Positions 46,201-54,998 of a stretch of DNA of 64,000 nt are shown here, piece by piece. This DNA comes from Flavobacterium urumqiense (GTDB lineage: Bacteria > Bacteroidota > Bacteroidia > Flavobacteriales > Flavobacteriaceae). How positions within the stretch are numbered: the stretch's first letter is position 1; each line of letters starts with the position of its first letter. The DNA lies in the NCBI RefSeq assembly GCF_900108015.1, contig NZ_FNVP01000006.1, positions 11,982-75,981 on the forward strand. The letters run 5' to 3'. Under the pieces are notes generated by a model that ran no database searches, had not been told where the DNA came from, and saw only the letters and a program-made list of their open reading frames with translations. The position numbers and the translations under genes are program-made.

Positions 46201-48360
46201 ACAACGAATACTTTGTTAATAACAAAAGTGACAAATGCAATGAATGGCTACAAGTATCGGGTGCTATTAAATAAAAGTGGTAACTCATGTGGTCTACTTT
46301 CTTCTGAAACCATATTAACAGTTTACCCTTTACCAAGTGTAAATGACATTACTATTATACAATGTGATGATAATTCAGATTTAAAAACATTTTTCAATTT
46401 AACAGTGAAAAACGATAAGATTTCTAGCAATTTTACAAATGAAAATTTCACATACTACACTACACAAGCTGAAGCAAACAATCCCTTATCAATTGATCAA
46501 ATTTCAACACCACTTGCTTTTGAAAATATAAATCCTCCCCTTCCAGCTCCCCAAGGAATAATGATTGTTTGGCCAAGGGTCGCTAATAAAATTACTGGTT
46601 GTTTTAGTATTGCCAAATTAACATTAAAAGTTGCAGCGTCAAAAATTCCACTAACATATAACTCTATAGTACCTCCTGTTTGCGATGACACTTTAGCAGC
46701 AGATGGAACAGCTACAGGTGACCCTAATACAAACAAAAGAGATGGAATATCAGCTTTTGATTTAACCAATGCAATTAATGACGTTGAATCTCAACTACCT
46801 CCACCATTATCAAATTACACCTTTAAATACTATAGAAACAAAGCAGATGCTTTAGCACAAAATGATGTTGTTGGAAATTCATTAGCCATTAAACCCACTG
46901 AATATACTACCTTTAGGAATGACATTCCTAATGCTCAAAATATTTGGGTAAGAGTAAACAATAATTTAACTTCTGATTGCGGTGATGGCTTTGGCGACTT
47001 CATTAAGCTATCAGTTGAAAAACTACCATTTGCAAATCCTGTAATTATTACAAGACAATGCGATGACAATCAAGATGGGATTTTTACTTTCAACACGTCA
47101 AATTTAGAAACAACTTTATTAGGAACTAATCAACCATTCGCAGTTACCGTGGCCTATTTCGACGCAGCAAATAATCCGTTGAAAGATGCTAACGGAGTTT
47201 TGATAACTAGTCCGTTTCCTGCAACTTTTACAACCTCTTCTCAAACCATAAAAGCCCTTGTAACCAATAACACGGCGCAGAAATGTTTTGATGAAACAAC
47301 CATTCAATTTATTGTTGATGATTTACCGGAAGCATTTTCAGTTCCAATTTCCTTAACAACGGCTTGTGACGATGAAATAGATCCTTTGGTTCAAGATGGT
47401 AAATTTGCTTTCGACACGACAGGCTTTGAATCTACAATCCTAGGCGGTCAAACTGGAATGAAAGTATTCTATTTTGACGAGAATGGAAATCTTTTGTCAA
47501 ATCCGTTGCCAAATCCATTCGTTACAGGCACTCAAAACGTAAAAATTATCGTTAAAAATCCAATCAATCCAACGTGTACAACTTCTATTTCTCTTCCATT
47601 TATAGTAAATCCATTGCCTAAAATTCAGTTAAATACAAATGGAAATGAGGACAAATTAATTTGTGATGATAACCCAGAATTCAGTGTTGAACTTGATGCT
47701 GGAATTCAAGCTGGCACATCAACAACTAATTTCACTTATGACTGGCATAAAGCTGGAGTCTCACCTTCTATAGGAACAAATTACACATTGGTTGTATTAG
47801 AAGAAGGTATCTACTCAATTAAAGTAACCAATTCATCGGGTTGCAGCAGAATTCGAACAATAAAAGTTACCGCTTCGAATAAAGCGACCATTAAAACCAT
47901 TGACATTCTTGACATGACAGATATTAATACTGTTACTGTAAATGTAACTGGACAGGGACAATATGAATACAGTCTAGACGAACCATACGGGCCTTTCCAA
48001 TCATCTAATTTCTTTGATAATGTTCCTGCAGGAATTCATGAGGTTTTTATAAATGATAAAAATGGTTGTGGTATAGTTAGTCAAACTATTGCGGTACTTG
48101 GAGTCCCAAAATATTTTACTCCAAATGGTGATGGATATAACGACTACTGGAATGTAAAAGGGGTAAATGCCAATTTTAACACCAATTCCATTATATTTAT
48201 ATACGATCGTTACGGAAAATTAATAACCAAAATAAAAACTAGTAGCGATGGATGGGATGGTACTTTCAATGGAAATCCTTTACCTTCTGATGATTATTGG
48301 TACACTGCAAAATTACAAGATGGTAGAGAGGCCAAAGGTCATTTTAGTTTGAAGAGATAA
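43210..48360 (+). CDS. Giant T9SS type B surface protein with Asp-rich calcium-type repeats
   Basis: This 1716-aa exported protein has a signal peptide (LLIFFIFISISCFAQ). An N-terminal region of about 450 residues contains an IgGFc-binding-like block (PVIVNAGSILG, YIFVKGLGSNN, VFAYQSVGGSG, YVSCYGTNGN). Thrombospondin type 3-like Asp repeats follow (DNDLAIDNIDIDNDNDGITN near 540-560; DSDGDGIPDQLDLDSDNDGI near 755-775; DADGVKDYLDLDSDNDG). Ig-like domains and cysteine-containing 'QCDDNQDGIF' repeats come next, and the C-terminal type B sorting domain ends KGHFSLKR. Adhesion or motility-surface function is inferred. No PorP/SprF-like gene follows, unlike many such loci. Confidence 0.92.
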   Translation: MKKTLLIFFIFISISCFAQFSKTHYIPPLTAFDAAAAGDQYLYISTPNPTNVNYRIIEIGGNVISGTVNNNNPRKYDIGYGDNTPLFTPKNNTGIINNKGYIVEGDDLIYVSVRLNADKSGVNYAQAGGLVSKGNSALGKEFRIGAMLNESTATKLLNFASVLATENGTTITISNIPIGTTLTDGTPITGPYTKTLNKNQSYVMAMVNIGSITNSKNIIGALVESDKPVIVNAGSILGTNDSSTNARDIGFDQIVSSEKTGKEYIFVKGLGSNNLERVLLIANEDNTLIYINGNTIPLPALNKGQYTILDGSQFINDNLYITTSEKVFAYQSVGGSGSSAANQNMFFVPPINCATPNIVDNIPWIEKVGDITYTGGLNIVTETGAIVNVYQNGVSVSAGSATAITASGFERYSVSGLTGNISVKSTKQVYVSCYGTNGNATYGGYYSGFDTKPEIVSDIKIGASSNCIPNVVLKINTLSSYDSFQWYFNDVVIDPILHPDAITNTYSPTTPGYYQVKGSISGCISDISSDKIPVSSCPTNQDNDLAIDNIDIDNDNDGITNCTESYGNQNINLSNLNSGAVSIGSYSNTFNGLLSNSAATSTIPFTGNADGSFVSEIPAGKTNWATYKMAFAKPISLGMEYISTATATDLLNTNAEYIINSDTDKTITVLNPDNQLLIDTNYDGIYESGVTEYSSFEIRFRLNSTTPLAAGTGTFKFLTYLTNSISFTHKNLSDDIPNKSSFKFFAVCVPKDSDGDGIPDQLDLDSDNDGIPDNIDAQGGSFISYTSVDTNKDDLSDGYGTVGLTPIDTDADGVKDYLDLDSDNDGTYDLVESGSNAIDANKDGIIDGLRASFGTNGLFDGLETSPDSGKLNYTITDTNSDNMKNYISLDSDGDLCFDVTEASFIDGNGDGLLGNIVPPTVDANGIVTSGTAYSIPNLNYINAAPIVITTQPNVSPTCEIQNATITLVDNGGNTYQWQIFSGGIWNVILDNATFSGATTNTLLITKVTNAMNGYKYRVLLNKSGNSCGLLSSETILTVYPLPSVNDITIIQCDDNSDLKTFFNLTVKNDKISSNFTNENFTYYTTQAEANNPLSIDQISTPLAFENINPPLPAPQGIMIVWPRVANKITGCFSIAKLTLKVAASKIPLTYNSIVPPVCDDTLAADGTATGDPNTNKRDGISAFDLTNAINDVESQLPPPLSNYTFKYYRNKADALAQNDVVGNSLAIKPTEYTTFRNDIPNAQNIWVRVNNNLTSDCGDGFGDFIKLSVEKLPFANPVIITRQCDDNQDGIFTFNTSNLETTLLGTNQPFAVTVAYFDAANNPLKDANGVLITSPFPATFTTSSQTIKALVTNNTAQKCFDETTIQFIVDDLPEAFSVPISLTTACDDEIDPLVQDGKFAFDTTGFESTILGGQTGMKVFYFDENGNLLSNPLPNPFVTGTQNVKIIVKNPINPTCTTSISLPFIVNPLPKIQLNTNGNEDKLICDDNPEFSVELDAGIQAGTSTTNFTYDWHKAGVSPSIGTNYTLVVLEEGIYSIKVTNSSGCSRIRTIKVTASNKATIKTIDILDMTDINTVTVNVTGQGQYEYSLDEPYGPFQSSNFFDNVPAGIHEVFINDKNGCGIVSQTIAVLGVPKYFTPNGDGYNDYWNVKGVNANFNTNSIIFIYDRYGKLITKIKTSSDGWDGTFNGNPLPSDDYWYTAKLQDGREAKGHFSLKR

Positions 48361-48480
48361 TATGACATGAAAAATACACTTGTTACTCATGCATTCTTAA
48401 ACTTTTTTTTAACAAATAAAGGATTAAAAAATCCCGTAATCGTCACTCAGAAAATAAAATAGTAAAAAATAAATCCATAA

Positions 48481-48508
48481 AAAAAGCCATTCTTTCGAAT
48501 GGCTTTTC
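48481..48508. terminator. Bidirectional terminator before typA
   Basis: AAAAAGCCATTC (48481-48492) pairs with GAATGGCTTTTC-type bases 48497-48508, with a 4-nt TTTC loop and A/T runs on each side. It serves the T9SS gene (+) and typA (-). Confidence 0.85.
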
Positions 48509-48525
48509 TTTTATAAAATATAAAA

Positions 48526-50322
48526 TTAGATTTTAAATCTTTTTCTATCAGTTTCTGTCAAATAGATTTTTCTCAAACGAATAGATTTTGGTGTAACCTC
48601 TACATATTCATCTTTTTGAATGTACTCTAAAGCCTCTTCTAATGAGAAAATAATCGGAGGGATAATCCTTGCTTTTTCATCATTTCCAGAAGAACGAACG
48701 TTAGATTGTTTTTTCTCTTTAGTTACGTTTACACACATATCATCTGCACGAGAGTTTTCTCCAATTACCTGACCTTCGTAAATTTCGGCATTTGGTTCAA
48801 CAAAAAATTTACCACGATCTTGCAATTTATCGATAGAATAAGGAATAGCTTTTCCTTTCTCCATAGAAATCAATGAACCTTTGTTACGTCCCGCAATTTC
48901 TCCTTTGTAAGGCTCATATCCAATAAAACGGTGTGCCATAATAGCCTCACCAGCTGTTGCAGTAAGTAATTGATTACGCAATCCAATAATTCCACGAGAT
49001 GGAATATTAAATTTTACAATCATACGTTCCCCTTTAGTTTCCATAGAAAGCATTTCTCCTTTACGCATTGTAACGAATTCAACTGCTCTACCTGAAAGAT
49101 TTTCTGGCAAATCGATTGTCAATTCCTCAATTGGCTCACATTTTTTACCATCAATTTCTTTGATGATAACTTGTGGTTGACCAATTTGTAGCTCATACCC
49201 TTCTCTTCTCATTGTTTCAATAAGAACAGATAAGTGAAGTACTCCACGACCAAAAACCATGAACTTATCAGCTGAATCAGTTTCACCCAATTTCATTGCT
49301 AAGTTTTTCTCTAATTCTTTTGTCAAACGATCTCTAATATGACGAGAAGTTACAAATTTACCCTCTTTACCAAAGAAAGGAGAGTCATTAATTGTAAACA
49401 ACATACTCATAGTAGGCTCATCGATATCGATTGTTTTCAACGCTTCTGGGTTTTCAAAATCAGCGATAGTATCACCAATTTCAAATCCTTCAACACCAAT
49501 GATTGCACAAATATCTCCAGCAATTACTTCTTGAACTTTCTTACGACCAAGTCCTTCAAAAGTGTGCAATTCCTTGATACGTGACTTAAAAATAGTACCG
49601 TCTCTTTTTACTAATGAGATTGGCATACCTTCTTTCAATACACCTCTTTCAAGACGACCAATAGCGATACGACCTGTAAAAGCTGAAAAGTCTAATGAAG
49701 TAATCAACATTTGTGGTGTTCCTTCAGAAACTTTTGGAGCTGGTACATTAGCAATAACCATATCCAATAATGCTTCAACATTATCTGTTACGTTTTCCCA
49801 ATGGTCAGACATCCAGTTATTTTTAGCTGAACCGTAAACTGTTGGAAAATCCAACTGCCACTCTTCTGCTCCTAATTCGAACATTAAGTCAAAAACTTTC
49901 TCATGAACTTCTTCAGGAGTACAGTTTTCTTTATCTACTTTATTAATAACGACGCAAGGTTTCAAACCTAAGTCTAGTGCTTTTTGTAATACAAAACGAG
50001 TTTGAGGCATTGGGCCTTCAAATGCATCCACAAGTAAACAAACTCCATCAGCCATATTCAATACACGCTCTACTTCACCACCAAAATCGGCGTGACCAGG
50101 AGTATCGATAATGTTGATTTTTGTTCCTTTGTATACTACAGAAACATTTTTTGAAGTAATAGTAATACCTCTTTCACGCTCTAAGTCGTTGTTATCAAGG
50201 ATTAAGTCACCTGTGTTTTCGTTGTCACGAAATAACTGACAGTGATACATAATTTTATCAACCAAAGTTGTTTTACCGTGATCGACGTGGGCAATAATTG
50301 CAATGTTTCTAATAGATTCCAT
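48526..50322 (-). CDS. typA: Ribosome-associated GTPase TypA/BipA
   Basis: This translational GTPase acts in 50S assembly and stress adaptation. The 598-aa protein has G1 AHVDHGKTTL (residues 11-20), G2 region ERERGITI, G3 DTPGHADFGGEVERVL, G4 NKVD and G5-type YGSAKN. EF-G-like domains III and V and the BipA-specific C-terminal domain follow (IPYSIDKLQDRGKFFVEPNAEIYEGQVIGE, then KKQSNVRSSGNDEKARI). The length is normal. It is monocistronic, with TACCTTTG upstream and a terminator after. Confidence 0.97.
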   Translation of the reverse strand: MESIRNIAIIAHVDHGKTTLVDKIMYHCQLFRDNENTGDLILDNNDLERERGITITSKNVSVVYKGTKINIIDTPGHADFGGEVERVLNMADGVCLLVDAFEGPMPQTRFVLQKALDLGLKPCVVINKVDKENCTPEEVHEKVFDLMFELGAEEWQLDFPTVYGSAKNNWMSDHWENVTDNVEALLDMVIANVPAPKVSEGTPQMLITSLDFSAFTGRIAIGRLERGVLKEGMPISLVKRDGTIFKSRIKELHTFEGLGRKKVQEVIAGDICAIIGVEGFEIGDTIADFENPEALKTIDIDEPTMSMLFTINDSPFFGKEGKFVTSRHIRDRLTKELEKNLAMKLGETDSADKFMVFGRGVLHLSVLIETMRREGYELQIGQPQVIIKEIDGKKCEPIEELTIDLPENLSGRAVEFVTMRKGEMLSMETKGERMIVKFNIPSRGIIGLRNQLLTATAGEAIMAHRFIGYEPYKGEIAGRNKGSLISMEKGKAIPYSIDKLQDRGKFFVEPNAEIYEGQVIGENSRADDMCVNVTKEKKQSNVRSSGNDEKARIIPPIIFSLEEALEYIQKDEYVEVTPKSIRLRKIYLTETDRKRFKI

Positions 50323-50341
50323 CTGTGATTTTTAATGGGTG

Positions 50342-50349
50342 CAAAGGTA
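50342..50349 (-). promoter_or_regulatory. -7 box of typA
   Basis: CAAAGGTA on the plus strand reads TACCTTTG on the minus strand, 20 bp before the typA ATG. Confidence 0.55.
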
Positions 50350-50490
50350 CACTTTATTTTGATATAAAAAATATTTATGCAATAGTTTACATATTGTTAA
50401 CGTATTACATTAAAAATAAAGGAGCAAAAAGAGACAAAATAAGTTCAAATGTTATTTAGTATTTTAACATTATTTCTATATATTTGAGTA

Positions 50491-52206
50491 ATGAAAAACA
50501 AAACCAATCAAATAATTATAATTTATATCCTCATCTCCTTATTTTTGGCCATTGTTTGCCATAAATTACTTCAAAAATTCACCTACAACACTAGCTATCA
50601 AAACTATAATTTCGTAAAAGATTTGCTATTTATAATTTTTACAGGAATAGCTTACAAATTAATTTTATCAAAAAACGACAATCAAAACGCGTCAATTGTC
50701 GAAAAACTTAAGAAGACAAATGAAGAAATTAAAGAGTCAAATGAAAAATATGATATTGTAGCAAAAGCAACAAGTGACACGATATGGGACTGGAAAATAC
50801 AAGAAGACAATTTTAATTGGAATAAAGGAATAGAAGTGATTTTTGGGTATACACAAGAGGAAGTTGGCAGCAGTTCCACTTGGTGGTTTGAAAAGATACA
50901 TCCTGAAGACAGTATAAAGATGTCGATTAAACTATATTCATTTATAGAACAAAAAACGGAGAATTGGCAAGATCAATATCGCTTTAAATGTGCTAATGGC
51001 AGTTATAAATACGTTTTAGATAAAGGTTTCCTTTTAAAAGATGAAGAAGGAAAAGCAATAAGGATGATTGGTGCGATCCAGGATATCACAAAACAAAAAG
51101 AAGAAGAACAACGCCTTAAATTATTAGAAACCGTCATTACACAGTCCAAAGATTCCATAATTATTACGGAACCAGATTTTAAAAATTCTGAAATTCCCAA
51201 AATAATATATGTCAATCCGGCCTTTTCCGTCATGTCCGGATATCCCATAGATGAAATTATTGGAAAAACTCCAAATATTTTCAAAGGTCCTAATTCTGAT
51301 AAAGAAGAATATAGAAAATTAATTGATGCTTTAAAAAAGAAACAAGAATGCCTAATTGAAACCATTAGTTACAAAAAAAATAAAGAAGAATATTGGGTGC
51401 GTTTCTCTATGATTCCAATTTATGACACCGAAAATGAACTGTCACACTGGATATCAATACAACGAGATGTTTCGGAGGAAAAGAAACAAGAAAAAGAAAA
51501 AGAACAGCTTATCAGAGAATTAACTCAAAACAATAAAGACTTAAAACAGTTTTCTTACATTACTTCACATAACCTCAGAGCCCCATTATCTAATTTAACC
51601 GGACTTTTAAACTTAATCGAAGACATACCAATAGAAAATCAAGAATTAAAGGAAATTATAAATGGCTTTAGTAAATCAACTCATTTATTAAACGACACCG
51701 TTAACGACTTAGTAAAAGTAATTATCATCAAAGACAATCCGTCTATTCAAAAAGAAGCTGTACTCCTAAAAGAAATTTTTGAAAACGTTTTTAACCAATT
51801 AAGTTTTCAAATAGAATTATACAAACCAATAATTAAACTTAATTTCGAAAAAGTTTCTGTTTTAAACACAAACAAAGCGTACATAGAAAGCATTATGCTA
51901 AACCTATTGACAAATGCCATAAAATACAAATCCGAAAACAGACAGTTAAAAATAACAATAAATGCTAGCGAAGTTGACGATATTGTTTACCTAACATTTC
52001 AAGACAATGGAATTGGAATTGATTTAGAAAGAAATCGAGATAAAGTTTTTGGACTCTATCAAAGATTTCACAATTATCCTGACAGTAAAGGATTAGGATT
52101 ATATTTAGTCAAATCCCAAGTTGAAACTATGGGAGGAACTATTAGCATTGAGAGCGAAGTAAACAAAGGAACTTCATTCACATTAACATTTAAAAATAAA
52201 CAATAA
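50491..52206 (+). CDS. Membrane-bound PAS sensor histidine kinase
   Basis: The 571-aa kinase has two N-terminal transmembrane helices (residues about 7-23 and 45-60). Two PAS/PAC units follow: about 85-205 with TIWDWKIQEDNFNWNKGIEV and YKYVLDKGFLLKDEEGKAIR, and about 210-330 with VNPAFSVMSGYPIDEIIGK. A HisKA segment has His360 in YITSHNLRAPLSNL. The ATPase domain carries LLNLLTNAIKYK and DNGIGIDLERNRDKVFGLYQRF, then GLGLYLVKSQVETMGG. It is built like the 36754 kinase but with a membrane anchor. The stop overlaps the receiver start by one base (TAATG). Confidence 0.93.
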   Translation: MKNKTNQIIIIYILISLFLAIVCHKLLQKFTYNTSYQNYNFVKDLLFIIFTGIAYKLILSKNDNQNASIVEKLKKTNEEIKESNEKYDIVAKATSDTIWDWKIQEDNFNWNKGIEVIFGYTQEEVGSSSTWWFEKIHPEDSIKMSIKLYSFIEQKTENWQDQYRFKCANGSYKYVLDKGFLLKDEEGKAIRMIGAIQDITKQKEEEQRLKLLETVITQSKDSIIITEPDFKNSEIPKIIYVNPAFSVMSGYPIDEIIGKTPNIFKGPNSDKEEYRKLIDALKKKQECLIETISYKKNKEEYWVRFSMIPIYDTENELSHWISIQRDVSEEKKQEKEKEQLIRELTQNNKDLKQFSYITSHNLRAPLSNLTGLLNLIEDIPIENQELKEIINGFSKSTHLLNDTVNDLVKVIIIKDNPSIQKEAVLLKEIFENVFNQLSFQIELYKPIIKLNFEKVSVLNTNKAYIESIMLNLLTNAIKYKSENRQLKITINASEVDDIVYLTFQDNGIGIDLERNRDKVFGLYQRFHNYPDSKGLGLYLVKSQVETMGGTISIESEVNKGTSFTLTFKNKQ

Positions 52207-52613
52207 TGTTAGACCAAATTTTATGCATTGATGACGATCCTATAACACTTATGTTATGCGAAAAAGTGATCATTAAAGCTTCCTTTTCAAATGAAATTAT
52301 CACTGCAGAAAACGGAGAAGAAGCCCTTCATTACTTTAACACTTTAAAATATACTAACACTGAAAATCAATTAAAAAGACATCCACAATTAATTTTTTTG
52401 GATCTAAATATGCCAATTATGGGAGGTTGGGAATTTCTGGATCATTTTAAAAGCGAAGCATTCTCTGAATTTAAAGATATAAAGATTATCATTCTTTCCT
52501 CAACTGTAGACCCCGAAGACCGAGAAAAGTCAAAAGCCTACCCTATGGTAATTGATTTCCTATCGAAACCTATCACCTTAACCATGCTTGAATACTTAAA
52601 AAATAAAATCTAA
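52206..52613 (+). CDS. Single-domain response regulator
   Basis: The 135-aa receiver has no output domain: acidic pocket ILCIDDDPITLML, Asp66 in LIFLDLNMPIMGGWEFL, LSSTVDPEDRE and FLSKPIT. It closely resembles the receiver at 38576, especially the D-L-N-M-P-x-M-x-G-W-x-F-L stretch and the S-S-x-D-P-x-D segment. It is coupled to the kinase through TAATG. Because it lacks a DNA-binding domain, it presumably acts on another protein. Confidence 0.93.
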   Translation: MLDQILCIDDDPITLMLCEKVIIKASFSNEIITAENGEEALHYFNTLKYTNTENQLKRHPQLIFLDLNMPIMGGWEFLDHFKSEAFSEFKDIKIIILSSTVDPEDREKSKAYPMVIDFLSKPITLTMLEYLKNKI

Positions 52614-52701
52614 AAGCTAGTACTATTGATTTTTTTTAGCCTAGAACATTTGCTGTCAGTGTTACCTAAAAAATAAAATTTAATAAAAACACTGTATAAA
52701 A

Positions 52702-52726
52702 AAAGCTCCCAATATATGGGAGCTTT
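52702..52726. terminator. Bidirectional terminator between receiver gene and rpsT
   Basis: AAAGCTCCC (52702-52710) and GGGAGCTTT (52718-52726) form a perfect stem with a 7-nt loop. A-rich and T-rich flanks serve both convergent genes. Confidence 0.88.
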
Positions 52727-52752
52727 CTTTATATGTAGATAAATTATATTAA

Positions 52753-53004
52753 TTACAATTTAGCAACGTGTTTCGTTAATTTAGATTTTAAATTAGAAGC
52801 TTTGTTATCATGAATGATATTTTTCTTAGCTAATTTATCAATCATAGATATTACATTTGACAATTTAGAAGTAGCATCTACTTTATCAGTTGCTATTCTT
52901 AATGCTTTAATTGCATTACGAGTAGTTTTGTGTTGGTATCTGTTTAATACTCTTCTCTTTTCGTTACTTCTAATTCTTTTTAGAGCTGATTTATGATTTG
53001 CCAT
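52753..53004 (-). CDS. rpsT: 30S ribosomal protein S20
   Basis: This is a primary 16S rRNA-binding protein of 83 aa, very basic, beginning MANHKSALKRIRSNEKRRVL with the typical S20 helix pattern and ending KLTKHVAKL. It lies 34 bp downstream of a tRNA-Glu gene on the same strand; the promoter upstream of the three tRNA genes probably serves it too. It ends at a strong terminator. Confidence 0.96.
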   Translation of the reverse strand: MANHKSALKRIRSNEKRRVLNRYQHKTTRNAIKALRIATDKVDATSKLSNVISMIDKLAKKNIIHDNKASNLKSKLTKHVAKL

Positions 53005-53038
53005 TTTATTGCTTTTTTATCTTTTACTATTTTTTTTG

Positions 53039-53110
53039 TAGTCCGTAAGGGAATCGAACCCCTGTTACCAAGACGAAATCTTGGCGTCCTAACCCCTAGA
53101 CGAACGGACC
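53039..53110 (-). tRNA. tRNA-Glu (anticodon TTC), variant copy
   Basis: On the minus strand it starts GGTCCGTTCGTCTAGGGG. The anticodon arm CCAAG/CTTGG holds loop ATTTCGT with anticodon TTC. The T-arm GGGGTTCGATTCCCT closes onto acceptor ACGGACT. No CCA is encoded. It differs from the two upstream copies in the acceptor, anticodon stem, D-arm and T-stem. Confidence 0.93.
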
Positions 53111-53151
53111 TTATCCTCCTAAGTTATTTCAATCTACTACAATTGAATTTG

Positions 53152-53223
53152 TAGCCCGTAGCGGAATCGAACCGCTCTTACATGGATGAAAACCATGCGT
53201 CCTAACCGATAGACGAACGGGCC
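53152..53223 (-). tRNA. tRNA-Glu (anticodon TTC)
   Basis: On the minus strand it starts GGCCCGTTCGTCTATCGG. The anticodon stem CATGG/CCATG holds loop TTTTCAT (anticodon TTC), and T-arm GCGGTTCGATTCCGC follows. The 72-nt sequence is identical to the copy at 53270-53341. Confidence 0.93.
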
Positions 53224-53269
53224 ATTTTTCCTTCTAAGTTCAGGATAACTATAACATGCAAAAAAATAG

Positions 53270-53341
53270 TAGCCCGTAGCGGAATCGAACCGCTCTTACA
53301 TGGATGAAAACCATGCGTCCTAACCGATAGACGAACGGGCC
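53270..53341 (-). tRNA. tRNA-Glu (anticodon TTC), first gene of the cluster
   Basis: It is identical over its whole length to the tRNA at 53152-53223. It is the first in transcription order, 19 bp after a well-formed promoter. Confidence 0.93.
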
Positions 53342-53360
53342 TGCTTCTCTAATGCGGATG

Positions 53361-53390
53361 CAAAAATACAACTATTTTTGAAACGTACAA
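53361..53390 (-). promoter_or_regulatory. Promoter of the tRNA-Glu/rpsT cluster
   Basis: On the minus strand, TTG (53390-53388), 19 bp, then TATTTTTG (53368-53361) is a close match to the Bacteroidota -33/-7 consensus. Confidence 0.7.
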
Positions 53391-53418
53391 TAGTAGACGC
53401 GAAAAAATTTATTTTTTT

Positions 53419-54897
53419 TTAATATGCCTTCGCAAACAACACTCTTCCTATGGACTCACCACCAGTAAACACACAGCTTCCCACCTCTTCTACTCTGTCT
53501 AAAGGAATACATCTGATGGTCGCTTTAGTCAAGTCTTTAATCTTCTCTTCAGTAGCTGCAGTTCCATCCCAATGAGCTGATACAAAGCCTCCTTTAGTGT
53601 CCAAAACTTGTTTAAATTCATCAAAACTATTTACTTCAGTAATATGCGTATTTCGATAATTCAATGCTTTTTCGAACAATTCTTTTTGAATTTGTTCTAA
53701 CAAATCGCTGATATAAGTCGTAATTCCTTCTTTTGAAATAATTTCTTTTGATAATGTATCTCTTCGTGCAACTTCAAAAGTTCCATTTTCTAAATCTTTA
53801 GGACCTACCGCAATTCTAACAGGAACACCTTTTAATTCCCATTCTGCAAATTTAAAACCTGGTTTTTGAGTTGTTCTATTGTCGTATTTCACAGAAATAT
53901 TCAATTTCTTAAATGCTTTTACCAAAACCTCTACTTCGGCCGTTATGGCTTCTAGTTGTTCGTCTGTTTTATATATAGGAACCACTACCACTTGAATCGG
54001 CGCCAAATTAGGAGGTAAAACCAACCCTTGATCATCAGAATGCGTCATTACTAAAGCGCCCATCAAACGAGTTGAAACGCCCCAAGAAGTTCCCCAAACA
54101 TGTTCTTGCTTTCCTTCGGCATTAGCAAATTTAACATCAAATGCTTTTGCAAAGTTCTGGCCTAAAAAATGAGATGTTCCAGCCTGCAATGCTTTTCCGT
54201 CCTGCATTAAGGCTTCGATACAATAGGTCTCTTCAGCTCCTGCAAAACGCTCTGTTTCCGTTTTTATTCCCTTTATAACCGGAATTGCCATGAAATTCTC
54301 GGCAAAATCAGCATAAACATTCATCATTTTTTCAGATTCTTCAACAGCCTCTGCTTTTGTAGCATGAGCTGTGTGCCCTTCTTGCCACAAAAATTCAGCA
54401 GTACGTAAAAATAATCTGGTTCTCATTTCCCATCGAACAACATTTGCCCATTGGTTAATTAACAACGGTAAATCTCTATAAGACTGAACCCATCCTTTGT
54501 ATGTTGACCAAATAATAGCTTCACTCGTTGGACGAACGATTAATTCTTCTTCCAGCTTCGCATTAGGATCAACCATAAGCTTCCCTGGTCTATCAGGGTC
54601 ATTTTTCAATCTATAATGAGTAACAATTGCACATTCTTTTGCAAATCCCTCTGCATTTTTCTCTTCTGCTTCAAACATGCTTTTTGGAACAAATAAAGGA
54701 AAATAGGCGTTTTGATGACCTGTTTCTTTAAACATTCGATCCAACTCCGCTTGCATTTTTTCCCAAATTGCATAACCGTAAGGCTTGATTACCATACAAC
54801 CTCTTACACCTGAATTTTCGGCTAGATCAGCCTTGACAACCAGTTCGTTATACCATTTTGAATAATCTTCTGATCTTGTAGTTAAGTTCTTACTCAT
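53419..54897 (-). CDS. proS: Prolyl-tRNA synthetase, archaeal/eukaryotic type
   Basis: This class II aminoacyl-tRNA synthetase charges tRNA-Pro. The 492-aa protein has the short form without the bacterial editing insertion: [37 protein letters not shown], motif 2 region [26 protein letters not shown], motif 3-type [14 protein letters not shown], and an anticodon-binding domain followed by a C-terminal zinc-domain-like tail ending RVLFAKAY. Bacteroidota commonly carry this type. It diverges from a lipoprotein gene across overlapping promoters. Confidence 0.96.
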   Translation of the reverse strand: MSKNLTTRSEDYSKWYNELVVKADLAENSGVRGCMVIKPYGYAIWEKMQAELDRMFKETGHQNAYFPLFVPKSMFEAEEKNAEGFAKECAIVTHYRLKNDPDRPGKLMVDPNAKLEEELIVRPTSEAIIWSTYKGWVQSYRDLPLLINQWANVVRWEMRTRLFLRTAEFLWQEGHTAHATKAEAVEESEKMMNVYADFAENFMAIPVIKGIKTETERFAGAEETYCIEALMQDGKALQAGTSHFLGQNFAKAFDVKFANAEGKQEHVWGTSWGVSTRLMGALVMTHSDDQGLVLPPNLAPIQVVVVPIYKTDEQLEAITAEVEVLVKAFKKLNISVKYDNRTTQKPGFKFAEWELKGVPVRIAVGPKDLENGTFEVARRDTLSKEIISKEGITTYISDLLEQIQKELFEKALNYRNTHITEVNSFDEFKQVLDTKGGFVSAHWDGTAATEEKIKDLTKATIRCIPLDRVEEVGSCVFTGGESIGRVLFAKAY

Positions 54898-54950
54898 ATT
54901 GAATAGTTTGGCACAAATTTTGTTTTAATTATTTTAACTAAATAGTTCCG

Positions 54951-54978
54951 CAAAACTAACTATTTTTGTATTGTCCAA
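54951..54978 (-). promoter_or_regulatory. Promoter of proS
   Basis: On the minus strand, TTG (54978-54976), 17 bp, then TAGTTTTG (54958-54951). The box is 2 bp from the rightward -7 box at 54961-54968, and its -33 lies downstream of that box. Confidence 0.6.
54961..54968 (+). promoter_or_regulatory. -7 box of the Tyr/Gly-rich lipoprotein gene
   Basis: TATTTTTG lies 30 bp before the ATG at 54999 and is back-to-back with the proS -7 box. Confidence 0.5.
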
Positions 54979-54998
54979 CAATAAAAAACCCCATAGAT

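Noticed and set aside
48367..48465. Short open frame of about 31 codons after the giant T9SS gene
   Set aside because: There is no recognisable family or clear promoter, and it ends before a terminator; coding cannot be supported.
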